Assembly (NCBI GenBank): GCA_010094045.1
Contig: ML986731.1
Span: 50,034-114,033, forward strand
Direction of reading: 5' to 3'
From: Lojkania enalia
Lineage: Eukaryota; Ascomycota; Dothideomycetes; Pleosporales
DNA: 64,000 nt
Shown here: piece after piece, positions 1-9,148 of the stretch
Layout of the letters: each line of letters begins with the position of its first letter
Position numbering within the stretch: the stretch's first letter is position 1
Notes under the pieces: generated by a model
The model's database searches: none
Told to the model about the DNA's origin: nothing
What the model saw: the letters and a program-made list of their open reading frames with translations, nothing else
Position numbers and translations under genes: made by a program

Positions 1-56
1 CGGCTCAGTGGTATGGCCAGCTCGGTAGTACTTTACGTTATATATAGTATAATATA
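1..56. other. Left-edge unique sequence
   Basis: The first 38 bases are GC-balanced and show no RIP signature. The rest is AT-rich and ends with the TA target duplication (55-56) of the adjacent Fot1-like element. I see no gene. The stretch is probably the continuation of the sequence into which the transposon inserted. Confidence 0.5.
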
Positions 57-1895
57 TTCTACTATTAAAGCGGCTAAACTATTAAAGCAGCTACTTTTTC
101 TTAGTATTATAAATACTATGTACGAACTATAATAAATCTATAATATAACCTTCTATTAATTTAATAAGAAGGTAGAATTAAGCTTACCTTATAGGTATAT
201 AAATTAGGCTAGTTTAAGAGCGTATAACGCGCTGCTATAGCTTTTAATATATAATATTAACAACTTTCTACTCGATTTTACGGAATCGCGTTTCGCCCTC
301 GTATACAACTAAATTACTAGAAGCTTATAGTAACCGAAGAATAAATAATCGTACAATATATTCTTAACTTTAATTTACAAGGATTTGCGCCCCAACTATA
401 TAAGATAGTAGATATAGTAGATAAACTATTAGGCGTACGTAGTAGAATATCTATAAGAAAGAATTAGTTTAAACAATTTATAGCGTATATAAATAAGTTT
501 AGAATAGCCTTTAATTAAGTAAAGAATTGCTAAAGAATAAAATAAGAGAATCTAGAGGTTATTAACGCGTGGTTTAAGCTTATATAGAATATAATTGCGA
601 AATATAGCATATATAATAATAATATTTACAACTTTAATAAAATAGGCTTTTAGATAGGTATTATTAGTATTATAAAGGTTGTTATAGGTTTAGAACGTTA
701 TATAAAGCCTACTCTTATATAGTTAGGCGATTATAAGTAAGTTATAGTTATCTAGAATATTTATACTACTATATACGCGACCCTACTATTTATTATCTAT
801 AAAGAACGCGTCTATATCTCTATATAATATAAAGAAGTAGGTATACTATATAATTGGAAAATTTTAGTCTTTAAGAACAGCTAGATAAATAATATATTTA
901 GTCTTAAGTAGCTAAAGTATTTTAATAAGTATATAAAGATACGTTAGATAGAGTTGTATAGGCTATTTATTTTAGACGGCTATAAAAGCTACCTTAACTA
1001 ATAATTTAAAGATTACTACCTTATATAAAAGATCCTAACGTTTTATATACCTTCTTATTTATTATATATACTTTAGCCTCTTAATATAGTTTACTTCTTA
1101 CTATTAAAGCTGAAGTACTTATAGTATATATAAGACTTAGCGCGCCGACATATCTATTATATTAATAAAGAAAGCTTTCTTCCTGCCTTTAAAAACACGT
1201 TTTTTAATATATTTACGTACGAGAACTATTAAAAGGCCTCTAAAGTAATAGAAATTATTCTTCTAAACACGTAGGTTATGTTAAATTACCTTAATATATA
1301 ACTATATATCTTATTAAAACTACTTCTATAAGAAGATTCCTAATAGTTTAAAACTCTAAGTAATATATATAAATTTAAGTTATAATTAATACTTATATAA
1401 AAGTCCTTTATATAATTACTAAAAGAGGTATAAGAAAGATTCTTATAGTTTATAAAAGGTACTAAGATAATACTATATTAGAATACGCTTCTTTAAACTT
1501 ATAACTCTAAGCTTAAAAGGTAATTAGAAGAAGTAACTAAGTGTAAAATATATAAAAGAAAGTATATTTAGTATAATAGTATAGTATTATATAGTAAAAG
1601 ATCTTTATACATAACTACTAAAGTATTTATAAGCTCTCAGCCCTTTAAGAAAACTCATAGTACTAATACTTAAGAAAGGGTTTAACCAGCTTAATACTAC
1701 TATAGTAACTATAGTAAGACTAGATATAACGCTTATACGTGCTAAAAGGATAGTAGAGAAAATTCTAAATTAGATAAAAGTATATTATATATAAAATCTC
1801 TTATTAATATTAAGTAAATTAACTTTTTATATATAGTATTCGTTGCGCTAAGAAAAAGTGGCCGCTTTAATAGTTTGGCCGCTTTGATGGTAGAA
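57..1895 (+). mobile_element. Fot1/pogo-like DNA transposon, copy 1 (RIP-degraded)
   Basis: This is a complete Tc1/mariner-superfamily element of 1,839 bp. It has 48-bp terminal inverted repeats (57-104 and 1848-1895) and a TA target duplication (55-56, 1896-1897). Each TIR carries two direct copies of a ~15-bp motif (CTATTAAAGCGGCTA and a variant). The interior, read on +, resembles a Fot1-type transposase if TAA/TAG are taken as mutated Gln/Trp codons. Base composition is extremely TpA-rich, as expected from RIP. Copy 2 (9149-10987) has exactly the same length and orientation, so the two differ by substitutions only. The element is inactive. Confidence 0.93.
330..1560 (+). pseudogene. Fot1-type DDE transposase relic, copy 1
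   Basis: Conceptual translation gives the Fot1 order: a Tc5-like helix-turn-helix region (about 345-560, with FIAYINKFRIAFNQVKNC), then the DDE domain. The first acidic site lies in NFNKIGF near 630, where the family has NFDETGF, so D is now N and E is now K. The second acidic residue survives in LDGYKSYLNQQF near 965. The third lies in LQPLNIVYF near 1075, where the family has QPLD, so D is now N. All three replacements are G-to-A type. Many in-frame stops sit at former CAA, CAG and TGG codons. Family membership is clear from motif order. The exact start and end of the original gene cannot be placed. Confidence 0.85.
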
Positions 1896-1898
1896 TAC

Positions 1899-2263
1899 GT
1901 TATACTATTTGCTATTTCCGGCGCTTTCTATATCTATAGCCCAGCCCAGCTGACGAAGCCTGGCTAGAAGTCGCTAGTTAGTAGTAGACTTGCCAGTGCG
2001 AACTATGTCCTTTGCAGTGCCAAGGCTTTCTCACCAGCAAGTAAGCGCTCTTTTTCGCTAGCAGGCAGGTGCTAGCTAGGAAGCTAGGCTCTGTAGATAA
2101 TGCAAGCCATCGCAAGACATTACAACAGCTCCATAGAGGTTAGTGATAAGCAATATTGTGGCGGCCGGCTGACAAGGAGTAGGGAAAGCGCGTCAGCCTT
2201 CGCTCAGCTCGTGTTTCAGCCAATGCGATGCACATGGGAACGACGATTGTAGTCTCAGCCGCC
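1899..2263 (+). repeat. Left arm of ~365-bp inverted repeat flanking the gene island
   Basis: This segment is the reverse complement of 8312-8676. By eye there are about 40-45 differences plus one small indel, and nearly all differences are C/T or G/A. It begins two bases after the TA duplication of the Fot1-like element and ends about 155 bp before the ankyrin gene start. It is GC-balanced, unlike the RIP-mutated DNA to its left. No ORF is supported. It could be a long terminal inverted repeat of a composite element or one of two inverted copies of a short repeat; no terminal target duplication could be fixed. Confidence 0.88.
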
Positions 2264-2419
2264 CACAGCATCGACATTATCGTGGTCGATCAGACTCTGA
2301 AGTCCAATCTTTCCTTCCTTTAAGGTTCAGCTCAGATCCTCACTGTAGCAATTCATCACCGAGTTGACCTAAGACCTCCTTATGCCACTCAAGCCTGAAT
2401 TTGCAGGCGCAGGCGAACA
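2264..2419 (+). promoter_or_regulatory. Upstream region of the ankyrin gene
   Basis: This is 156 bp between the inverted-repeat arm and the ankyrin ATG. It contains pyrimidine-rich stretches (for example CTTTCCTTCCTTTAAG near 2309) of the type seen in fungal promoters, but no convincing TATA box. The ATG context is favourable (A at -3, G at +4). Since the space is so short, promoter elements may lie inside the inverted-repeat arm; this is inference. Confidence 0.35.
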
Positions 2420-4585
2420 ATGGAACCTCAGCCGCCAAGGGCCGCGAATCACAAGCGGCATTCCAGAAACTATGGAGAACAAATAGGGAACGCTATGAGA
2501 TCGATCTACAAAAACTCTTCAAAAATCCAGAATGAACAGGCGTCCACGCGGAGCGATGCTGAGAGAGCAACATTTTCTGATGCCAAGGACGACTTTCGTG
2601 GCTTCGCGCCTATTCACTCGGCCGCAATCAAAGGGGACAGCGATGAGATGGCAGACATCCTCAAACAGAAGGGACTGGACGTCGACATACCCGATAGAAA
2701 TGATGAACGGACGGCGTTACAATGGGCTGCGAGATTAGGACACGATGATATCACGAAAGCATTGTTGGATAAACGGGCTAGCATCAAGAGGAAAGATAAG
2801 GACGAAAAAACTGCGTTGCATTGGGCGGCCACCGAAGGCCGAGAAACGGTTGTGAAACTGTTGCTTGATCAGGACAAAGATGGCGATTCGATCGGATTGG
2901 TGGATAGGTACGAGCGCACGGCCCTTCACTGGGCGGCCATGAGAGGCCATGCTGGCGTAGTTGGCCAGCTTATCCTCAAGAAGAAGAAACAGGGTTTTGT
3001 TGATGCTCCGGATCAATATGGACGAACAGCTCTGATCTGGGCAGCCATGGAAGGCTATCGAGAAATCGTTGATAAGATAATCGATGTACAGTCGCACGTC
3101 TGGACGAAAGACATCCAGTTTGGAAGAACGGCCCTTCACTGGGCGTGTTGCAAAGGGCACCAGCATGTGGCGCGCAGCCTGATCAACAACGGGAGAAGCT
3201 CGACCAGTCAATTCGGCGTCGATATGGAGGGCAGGACGGTACTGCACTTAGCAGCAGATCAGGGCGACGCGGGCGTCGTGCAAGTCCTCCTAGACGATAT
3301 GAAAGAGTTGGACCTCAGCGCGACTGACAAGCTCAACCGCACGCCGTTGCACTACGCTGCTGAGAGGGGCCACATCGGGGTATTGAAGCTTTTGCTGTGC
3401 CCGGGACGGAATCGTAAGGGTGCTAGGGTCGATAAGAAAGACGACTACGGATGGACACCGCTATGGGGAGCAGCTGCAAAAGGGCACGAAGAAGTTATCG
3501 AGGTCCTTCTGGAAAATAAGGCTTCAGTCACAGTAAGGGATAAGAAAGGACAAACCCCAGTCCATGCAGCGGCACAGAATGGGCAAGCGAAGGTGGTGAA
3601 TAGACTTCTAAAGGAAAACCGTGACGCACTCGAGGCCGAGGACAATGGCGGCTCAACACCCTTACAAGCAGCCGCCGCAAAGGAAGTCGAAAGGAAAACA
3701 ACAGTGGACTGCTTACAGGACAAAACAGCCCTTGAAACGCTCCTCGATTTGAAAGCCGACGCAAACAAAAAAGACAAGAAAGGCCGAACCGCGCTCCACT
3801 GGGCAGCTCGGGAAGGAAACCCGCTGAAACTTGAGCTATTGCTCCAGAATAAGCGAGATCTTGTGGACAATGAAAAGAGCACTGAGAAGTTTGGAGCTAC
3901 GTACTGGGCCGTGACTGGATTTGCAGATGCGGTGAAGAAAGAGAAGAAGTTCATGGCCGAAGAAGACCGCTTAGCTACCCTCTACTGGAAGCCCGAGAAG
4001 CGCTATCAGAAGGTGCTGTACCTTCTACTCAGCTATGCGGCCTATCGAAACAGCGATGCGCTAGGACTGCTCTTGCGAGAGATATCCTCCACCGACGTTA
4101 AGGACGTGGTAGGACAGATCGCAGTTCGTTTTGCGATAGACAAAGAGGATAAAGAATTGCTTAAGCTTGTGGTCGAAGCGGGAGTGGGATTGGGATTGAA
4201 GGACTACAAGATTGGGCAGACGGTACTTCATTCGGCAGTCCAGGTGGGAGACCATACGAAGAGCAAGGACATGGTCCAAGTCCTGCTCGAGCACAATGCC
4301 CCTATATATTCGAAGGATAATAGAGGACGCACCGTACTACATACAGCTGCGGAGAAAGGAAATGCCGAGGCCGTGAAAGAGCTTCTCGCATGGTTGAGTA
4401 AGAACCCGAAGACTATGAAAGCGCCGAGCAAGAGTTCTCTAGATGCAAACCAAGGAGCGAAAAATGCCGAGATGCAAGCGAATTGGGTCGCGGAATTTAA
4501 GAAGATGAAAGACGGCAGTGGAAAAACTGCGGCTCAGCTGGCGGCGACTGAGGAAGTGGCCCAGGTTTTGCAGGGGCCTTGTTGA
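2420..4585 (+). CDS. Ankyrin-repeat protein, 721 aa
   Basis: This is an uninterrupted single-exon ORF from an ATG in good context to TGA. Residues 1-60 are polar and probably disordered. Residues about 61-715 form roughly 15-17 ankyrin repeats, with repeated signatures such as RTALHWAAMRGHAGVV, RTALHWACCKGH and RTPLHYAAERGHIGVL. Around residues 430-530 the repeats are irregular and a charged insert occurs (KKEKKFMAEEDR). Ankyrin repeats are protein-binding scaffolds. I see no NACHT, kinase, DHHC or F-box domain, no signal peptide and no membrane segment, so a specific function cannot be given. In fungi such arrays are common in NLR-like and self/non-self recognition proteins, but the nucleotide-binding part is absent here. 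Codons and dinucleotides look normal, with no RIP damage. The gene converges with the membrane-protein gene about 1.17 kb downstream. Confidence 0.9.
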   Translation: MEPQPPRAANHKRHSRNYGEQIGNAMRSIYKNSSKIQNEQASTRSDAERATFSDAKDDFRGFAPIHSAAIKGDSDEMADILKQKGLDVDIPDRNDERTALQWAARLGHDDITKALLDKRASIKRKDKDEKTALHWAATEGRETVVKLLLDQDKDGDSIGLVDRYERTALHWAAMRGHAGVVGQLILKKKKQGFVDAPDQYGRTALIWAAMEGYREIVDKIIDVQSHVWTKDIQFGRTALHWACCKGHQHVARSLINNGRSSTSQFGVDMEGRTVLHLAADQGDAGVVQVLLDDMKELDLSATDKLNRTPLHYAAERGHIGVLKLLLCPGRNRKGARVDKKDDYGWTPLWGAAAKGHEEVIEVLLENKASVTVRDKKGQTPVHAAAQNGQAKVVNRLLKENRDALEAEDNGGSTPLQAAAAKEVERKTTVDCLQDKTALETLLDLKADANKKDKKGRTALHWAAREGNPLKLELLLQNKRDLVDNEKSTEKFGATYWAVTGFADAVKKEKKFMAEEDRLATLYWKPEKRYQKVLYLLLSYAAYRNSDALGLLLREISSTDVKDVVGQIAVRFAIDKEDKELLKLVVEAGVGLGLKDYKIGQTVLHSAVQVGDHTKSKDMVQVLLEHNAPIYSKDNRGRTVLHTAAEKGNAEAVKELLAWLSKNPKTMKAPSKSSLDANQGAKNAEMQANWVAEFKKMKDGSGKTAAQLAATEEVAQVLQGPC

Positions 4586-5750
4586 ATTCCAAGGCAGTGG
4601 GGATTCGAAGAGTTGTCTAAGTAACTCTTCTTTCTTTAATAATCGGCTACGGCAGTCAAAGGCAGTCTCATGTTCTCTTTGTACACTCTTAAGCCCCCAA
4701 TTACATTTGCTTGTACAATCGGCTTCTAGGTTTACATGCTGCAAAACTTTTGCCCTGCATACCCTTTGCAGTGCTTGGCATGATTTTGCCTTATGAGATT
4801 TAGCCTCGAACAGCATAAAAGTTCTAGGGGAGCGGCCTGGATATAGATTATGCAGTAGGCGCGGGCCGTCGCGCTGGTCTAAATAGGCGGGGAAGGGGTT
4901 GCGCATCTAAGTGGAACACTGAGGACGTATAACAACGGGATCACAGCGCGCTATTGGATTAGTTTATGTCCGCTGGGGAACTAATCCGCATGCTAGCTTA
5001 TACTGTTCCATTCTACATGCTGCCTTTGGGAAGGACGATGGCATGGTCTACTGATGGATTAGTCTCATAGGTCGGTTGTTAATAACCGGGGCGAGCGGGG
5101 AATTAGATGGGTTGCGCTAGCATGCCTGATGTGGATATGAATGCGAAATGCGGGGAAACTGGGAAGAATTGGAAGAGGACATGCGCTTGGCCACCGTGCC
5201 TGAGCAACTTATCAGCACACTGCATATTAGTACTAGCCGATTGTGCAAGCAGGTGTAGTACTGGTCGCCGCTTCTCTATTCTATGCTCATCGACTGCAGC
5301 AGCGACTGCCGCATTCCTTCTGCATTCCAGGTCCTTTTCTACGAATACATTGTGCAGCTGTGGCTCTCTTCAAGAAAGCCGAAGCAAGAAGGCAAGACAT
5401 CGGGCAATTCGGGGTATTTCGACCATTTAATTGGTAGGCTATCATCTGTAGCAGTATGCAGTTTACATGTAGCCTGCATGGCTCTTGAAGCTACAGTATG
5501 AGGATATCCGAAAAAGAGAGGAGAAATAAGTTGAAGTCCGGTTCGTATTCTACCTTGTCGGGACTATCGACATAACTCATTAACAGCCGTTTGCTTGGGA
5601 ATAATCTCAAACAGAAGTGAGCCTACAGCACTGGTGAGTTTTCGTCCGTCCTCTGCTGAGCTCATACTTGCGCCCACAAATCCCAACCTTTTGTTACCTA
5701 GGACTTTAAAGATGAGATCTATGACTAAACCCAAGCCTCTGATGCGAAAT
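4586..5750. other. Intergenic region between two convergent genes
   Basis: This 1,165-bp GC-balanced stretch separates the two stop codons and should contain both 3' UTRs and transcription ends. Several short open frames (for example around 5107-5501) have no recognisable domain and overlap one another in different frames, so I do not call genes. No tRNA fold, known repeat or RIP signature is evident. A pair TGGATTAG / CTAATCC near 4952-4987 could form a short stem. Confidence 0.55.
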
Positions 5751-7583
5751 TTAGGTGACATTGGGAATGAAATCCACCCAGGTAGTCTTGTAAAGAGTGT
5801 CTGGCATCGCTCTCAGTGTCGAAAATGCCAGTCCTATCATGATCAGCCGTGCAGCTGTATATAGGAAGAAACTTGCGTAGAACAATACAGCCCACAGCCC
5901 AAATTCTAAAGTCGGAAATTTCGTGATGTGGTCAGCGAAATCGACGTAGTTCCTAGCCACTTTCCCTTTCATCACCTTCTCAAGTCGTGGCGCTTCTTCC
6001 AAGTGCTCTTCAAGATACTTCTTAGTCTCCTTGTCGTAGCCGTCGGGATAGTCCAGTATGTTGCTATAGAAGTCAAGCCCGATTTGATCGAGGAAGAATC
6101 TATTAAGACCTTGAAGCCGAAGCGCCAAAGGGCCCGGAGTGAGATGTTCCGGTGGTTGCATCGCCAGCTCAAGAAACCTTACGAAGAAACTCTTCGTTGC
6201 CCGTTTCCACACGGCTTTTCGAACAACGGGAAGTACGAACACCGGGGCCAACGGGAGGATAATCAATGAGAAGCAACTGACTCTCCACAGTATCTTCTCA
6301 CAGAACGTCGGATATTCGAAGTCCCATGCGATCAAGTGTAGGCATCCAATGGCAACGGTAAGGCCGGCCAAGACATGAACTATATAATGAGATTCGTTCC
6401 ACTGCCTGCGAGGTACGTTATCGTTGCGAATTTTGCCGGAAACAGTGGGGATGCGTCCGTCGTTCGGCTGTTTCAGCACTTCGTAGATCCTATCCGGCGA
6501 GCGCAGACGGAGATCAGGGCCGTAGACTTTGAGTCGCTCCTCAAGGGGGTCCTGCCCACTGTTGTTGTCGGTCTGTAGCCAGACCCTTGTTGGGATCTCG
6601 ACGCCTTTTGGTTTGTACCAGCGAAAGACGTAGATGACGACGCCGCAGATAGCAAAGACCACAGTCAAAACTTCTAGCTGGGAGACAGCAAATCGTCTTC
6701 CCCATCGTACACAGATGGACAGAACCAGGTTCGCCAGCTCCAAAACGGCAATAAGTTTGGCGAAGTTCTCTGCCTTTCCTTTGTCTTCGATCTCTTCCCT
6801 CGAAATCCAGACATCCTCGAACTTGAAATCTTCGAAATGCTCGAGACAGTAGATCAGTTGGTCAGTTGTTAGGCAGCAGATATCTATAGCTTCTTCCTGA
6901 CCACCAGAATCATCGTCCAGCTTGCTCTTCGCCACACCGAAACACGCTTCAAGAGCATCTTTGATCGGTGGAGTGAGATCTTCCCTGGTGGCATACAGAT
7001 GGAAGCCTCCCATGTTGGCGTAATAAGAGTGAACTATAGTCCATTGCCATTGCTTTGGGATGCCCTTCTTACCCAGCTTGGCTTGTTCGTTGCCCATGTT
7101 TGTAGAGAACTTGTTGGAGAGTACCCGGCGCAGGCTCTTTGGATACTGGACAGGCATTCTAAGGCCGTTGGACCCCATCGCTTGCATCGACTCTAAAGCC
7201 ATTTGAAACTCGGCAACGGAGTGCGCCAGGACAAGCTCTGGGAATAAGATGGTCATTCCAGTCCATTTCACTTTTGCCCATGTCAGGTTTAGTGGCTGAA
7301 AGGGATGCAGGATCCATCGGATTCTTGGCCAGCCCCATTTAGAGGGTTGTAGCTCATCGTGGGATGGAACGTTCAGATGCTGGATACTCCATGTACAAGC
7401 AAGAATCGTAAAGATGCAGTTAATAATGATGTGAAGAGTGCCTCGACGGGGTGCATCGGCCTGCCATCCAATCACCTCTGTGGAATCAGGAGGAGCGGTA
7501 TCATTTTCGGCAGCATTGGTCAAAAGAGGCTGCCAAAGCAGAAGAAGTGTTGGAGCAAGTGAGCAAATATTGAAGTTCCACAT
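5751..7583 (-). CDS. Fungal multi-pass integral membrane protein, 610 aa, unknown function
   Basis: Single-exon gene on the minus strand. The open frame extends to a GTG at 7595, but eukaryotic initiation should use the ATG at 7583 (A at -3), giving 610 aa. Residues 1-24 form a hydrophobic signal-like segment. Further hydrophobic segments lie at about 50-68, 109-125, 275-292, 302-321, 400-420, 431-454 and 562-592. Motifs such as CTWSIQHLNVP (63-73), HSYYANMGGF (185-194), the KAENFAKLIAVLE stretch (270-282) and VIYVFRWYKP (316-325) match, from memory, a widespread ascomycete membrane-protein family that carries HxFYADMGGF-like and KADxxAKxIA-like motifs and has no known biochemical role. Base composition is normal with no RIP damage. 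It converges with the ankyrin gene; a functional link is not shown. Confidence 0.85.
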   Translation of the reverse strand: MWNFNICSLAPTLLLLWQPLLTNAAENDTAPPDSTEVIGWQADAPRRGTLHIIINCIFTILACTWSIQHLNVPSHDELQPSKWGWPRIRWILHPFQPLNLTWAKVKWTGMTILFPELVLAHSVAEFQMALESMQAMGSNGLRMPVQYPKSLRRVLSNKFSTNMGNEQAKLGKKGIPKQWQWTIVHSYYANMGGFHLYATREDLTPPIKDALEACFGVAKSKLDDDSGGQEEAIDICCLTTDQLIYCLEHFEDFKFEDVWISREEIEDKGKAENFAKLIAVLELANLVLSICVRWGRRFAVSQLEVLTVVFAICGVVIYVFRWYKPKGVEIPTRVWLQTDNNSGQDPLEERLKVYGPDLRLRSPDRIYEVLKQPNDGRIPTVSGKIRNDNVPRRQWNESHYIVHVLAGLTVAIGCLHLIAWDFEYPTFCEKILWRVSCFSLIILPLAPVFVLPVVRKAVWKRATKSFFVRFLELAMQPPEHLTPGPLALRLQGLNRFFLDQIGLDFYSNILDYPDGYDKETKKYLEEHLEEAPRLEKVMKGKVARNYVDFADHITKFPTLEFGLWAVLFYASFFLYTAARLIMIGLAFSTLRAMPDTLYKTTWVDFIPNVT

Positions 7584-8311
7584 AATGATTGACACGCCTA
7601 ATGGATAGCTTTGTTCGGAGGTTAGTTCAACAAGTTAGGAAGCCCGAGACCGGCAGGAGCAGAACTTTAAAGGACTATGTCGAGATGGATGGCGCGCGCC
7701 AAGCTCCTAGTAGAAGAACGATAAAGGTAGCAACGCCGACTCCGCTGCAGGCTCGAGGACGAAAAGACCCACTCATTATGTTGAGACGGACTTATGTGTG
7801 AGTCGCGGGGAATGGTTTGATAAGGGTTCAGCCAATCGTATTTCTCTACCGCAGCCTCCGGGTTGACTGCAATGTTGACGCCTTTTTTGCTCGGCGACCA
7901 GGAAATATCGAATTCCAAAAAGTGGTTATAGCTTGCTATATTTAGACTCTTGCAAGACAAGTACGCCTGTTTTTAATCTGCTCCGAATGTCTATCTCATC
8001 TTTGGCATAACGCAATGAGTTAATTTTTCTGTTACACAATATGGGCAAGATGGACTGGCCACGCCGGCGATCTGATAGGGATTGACTGAAGGGCATAGAG
8101 GCTTCTACAGAACACCTAAAATCCTATATCAATTGTATGAAATTCAGAATAGTCTGTCAAAATTGATTGAAAATGAAGAACTTCCTTCAATATATGATAT
8201 AGCTTTTATGACAGGTTCTATGCGCTTAGAGGAGCCTTCACCTAGGTGACTGTATAGACACTCCGTTCGTGCAATCGTCTCGAATAGTTAGCTGAGGCCA
8301 TGCATCCATGA
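7584..8311. other. Upstream region of the membrane-protein gene
   Basis: This 728-bp stretch lies between the membrane-protein start and the right inverted-repeat arm and should hold its promoter. A 97-codon minus-strand open frame (7667-7960) has no recognised domain and is not called. Near 8120-8200 there is an imperfect inverted pair (CTATATCA at 8124-8131 and TGATATAG at about 8195-8202). Composition becomes more AT-rich after about 7900 but TG and CA dinucleotides remain frequent, so RIP is not evident here. Confidence 0.45.
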
Positions 8312-8676
8312 GCGGCTGAGACTACAATCGTCGTTCCCATGTGCATCGCATTGGCTGAAATACGAGCTGAGCGAAGGCTGACGCGCTTTCCCTACTCCTT
8401 GTTAGCCTGCCGCCACAATATCGCTTATTACTGACCTTAGTAGAGTTGTTGCGATGTCTTGCAATGGCTTGCATTATCTATAGAGCCTGGCTTCCCAGCT
8501 AGCGCCCGCTTGCTAGCAAAAAAGAGCGCTTACTTGCTAGTAAGAAGGCCTTGGCGCTGTAAAGGATATAGTTTCGCACTGGCGAGTCTGCTACTAACTA
8601 GTAACTTCTAGCTAGGCTTTGTTAGCTAGGCTAGACTATAGATACAGAAAGTACTAGAAATAGTAAATAGTATATA
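8312..8676 (-). repeat. Right arm of ~365-bp inverted repeat flanking the gene island
   Basis: Reverse complement of 1899-2263, roughly 88% identical by eye. The inner ends (nearest the genes) match for more than 45 bases without a change, while divergence rises outward, mostly as C-to-T and G-to-A in this arm. Outward of about 8650 the sequence becomes strongly TpA-rich. The arm pair places the two genes in a bounded unit of about 6.8 kb. Confidence 0.88.
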
Positions 8677-9148
8677 CTATATATATAGTTATTAATAGAT
8701 TAAATACTTATCTAGTAATATAGTTAATATAGTATATATAAATATAGAGTTAATATAGTTATACTATATAGCTATATAGTTATAATTCTATCTATAATAA
8801 GAGGTTATCTTATATTAGTTAAAACTAATAATTACTTCTACTAAAATATTCTAATTAATAGAGTAGCTCTATATATATTTATATATAATAGTAGATATAA
8901 AACTAATAATACCTTTTTAATATTATAATAAGGTTTTAAAGTTTAGATAAAATTCCTCTATAAATATTAAAAGTATTAAAAGTATAATATAAATAATATA
9001 GAAAAGAATAACTATTATATTATAAAAGAAAAATTTATAAATTAAATATAAAGATAATAAAGTAAATATAAATTTTTAGATAAGAAGAATTAAAGATATT
9101 TCTATATAGCTTAATACTCTAGTTTAATATATTAATATAAATAACATA
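8677..9148. other. AT-rich RIP-mutated spacer
   Basis: This 470-bp stretch is almost pure A/T with dense TATA-type runs and a few CT/AG islands. No coding similarity or repeat partner was recognised in the window. It ends with the TA target duplication (9147-9148) of the second Fot1-like element. Confidence 0.5.

Noticed and set aside
2614..4431. Several antisense or alternate-frame ORFs inside the ankyrin gene
   Set aside because: They mirror the low-complexity repeat coding on the other strand and have no independent support.
2420..4585. NLR (NACHT-ankyrin) immune receptor
   Set aside because: No Walker A/B or NACHT sequence is present in the ORF or upstream; only ankyrin repeats are seen.
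5107..5501. Overlapping short plus-strand frames in the intergenic region
   Set aside because: Three frames overlap each other, none shows a recognisable motif or a consistent start context, and they lie where both 3' UTRs should be.
7584..7595. Start of the membrane-protein frame at GTG (7595)
   Set aside because: Eukaryotic nuclear genes start at ATG; the ATG at 7583 gives a good signal-like N-terminus.
7667..7960. 97-codon minus-strand open frame upstream of the membrane-protein gene
   Set aside because: No domain, no paralogue in the window, and it overlaps the likely promoter; single short frames of this size are expected by chance in GC-balanced DNA.
1899..8676. Starship-type giant mobile element
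   Set aside because: No DUF3435 tyrosine recombinase is visible, and the unit is small with long inverted repeats, which Starships lack.
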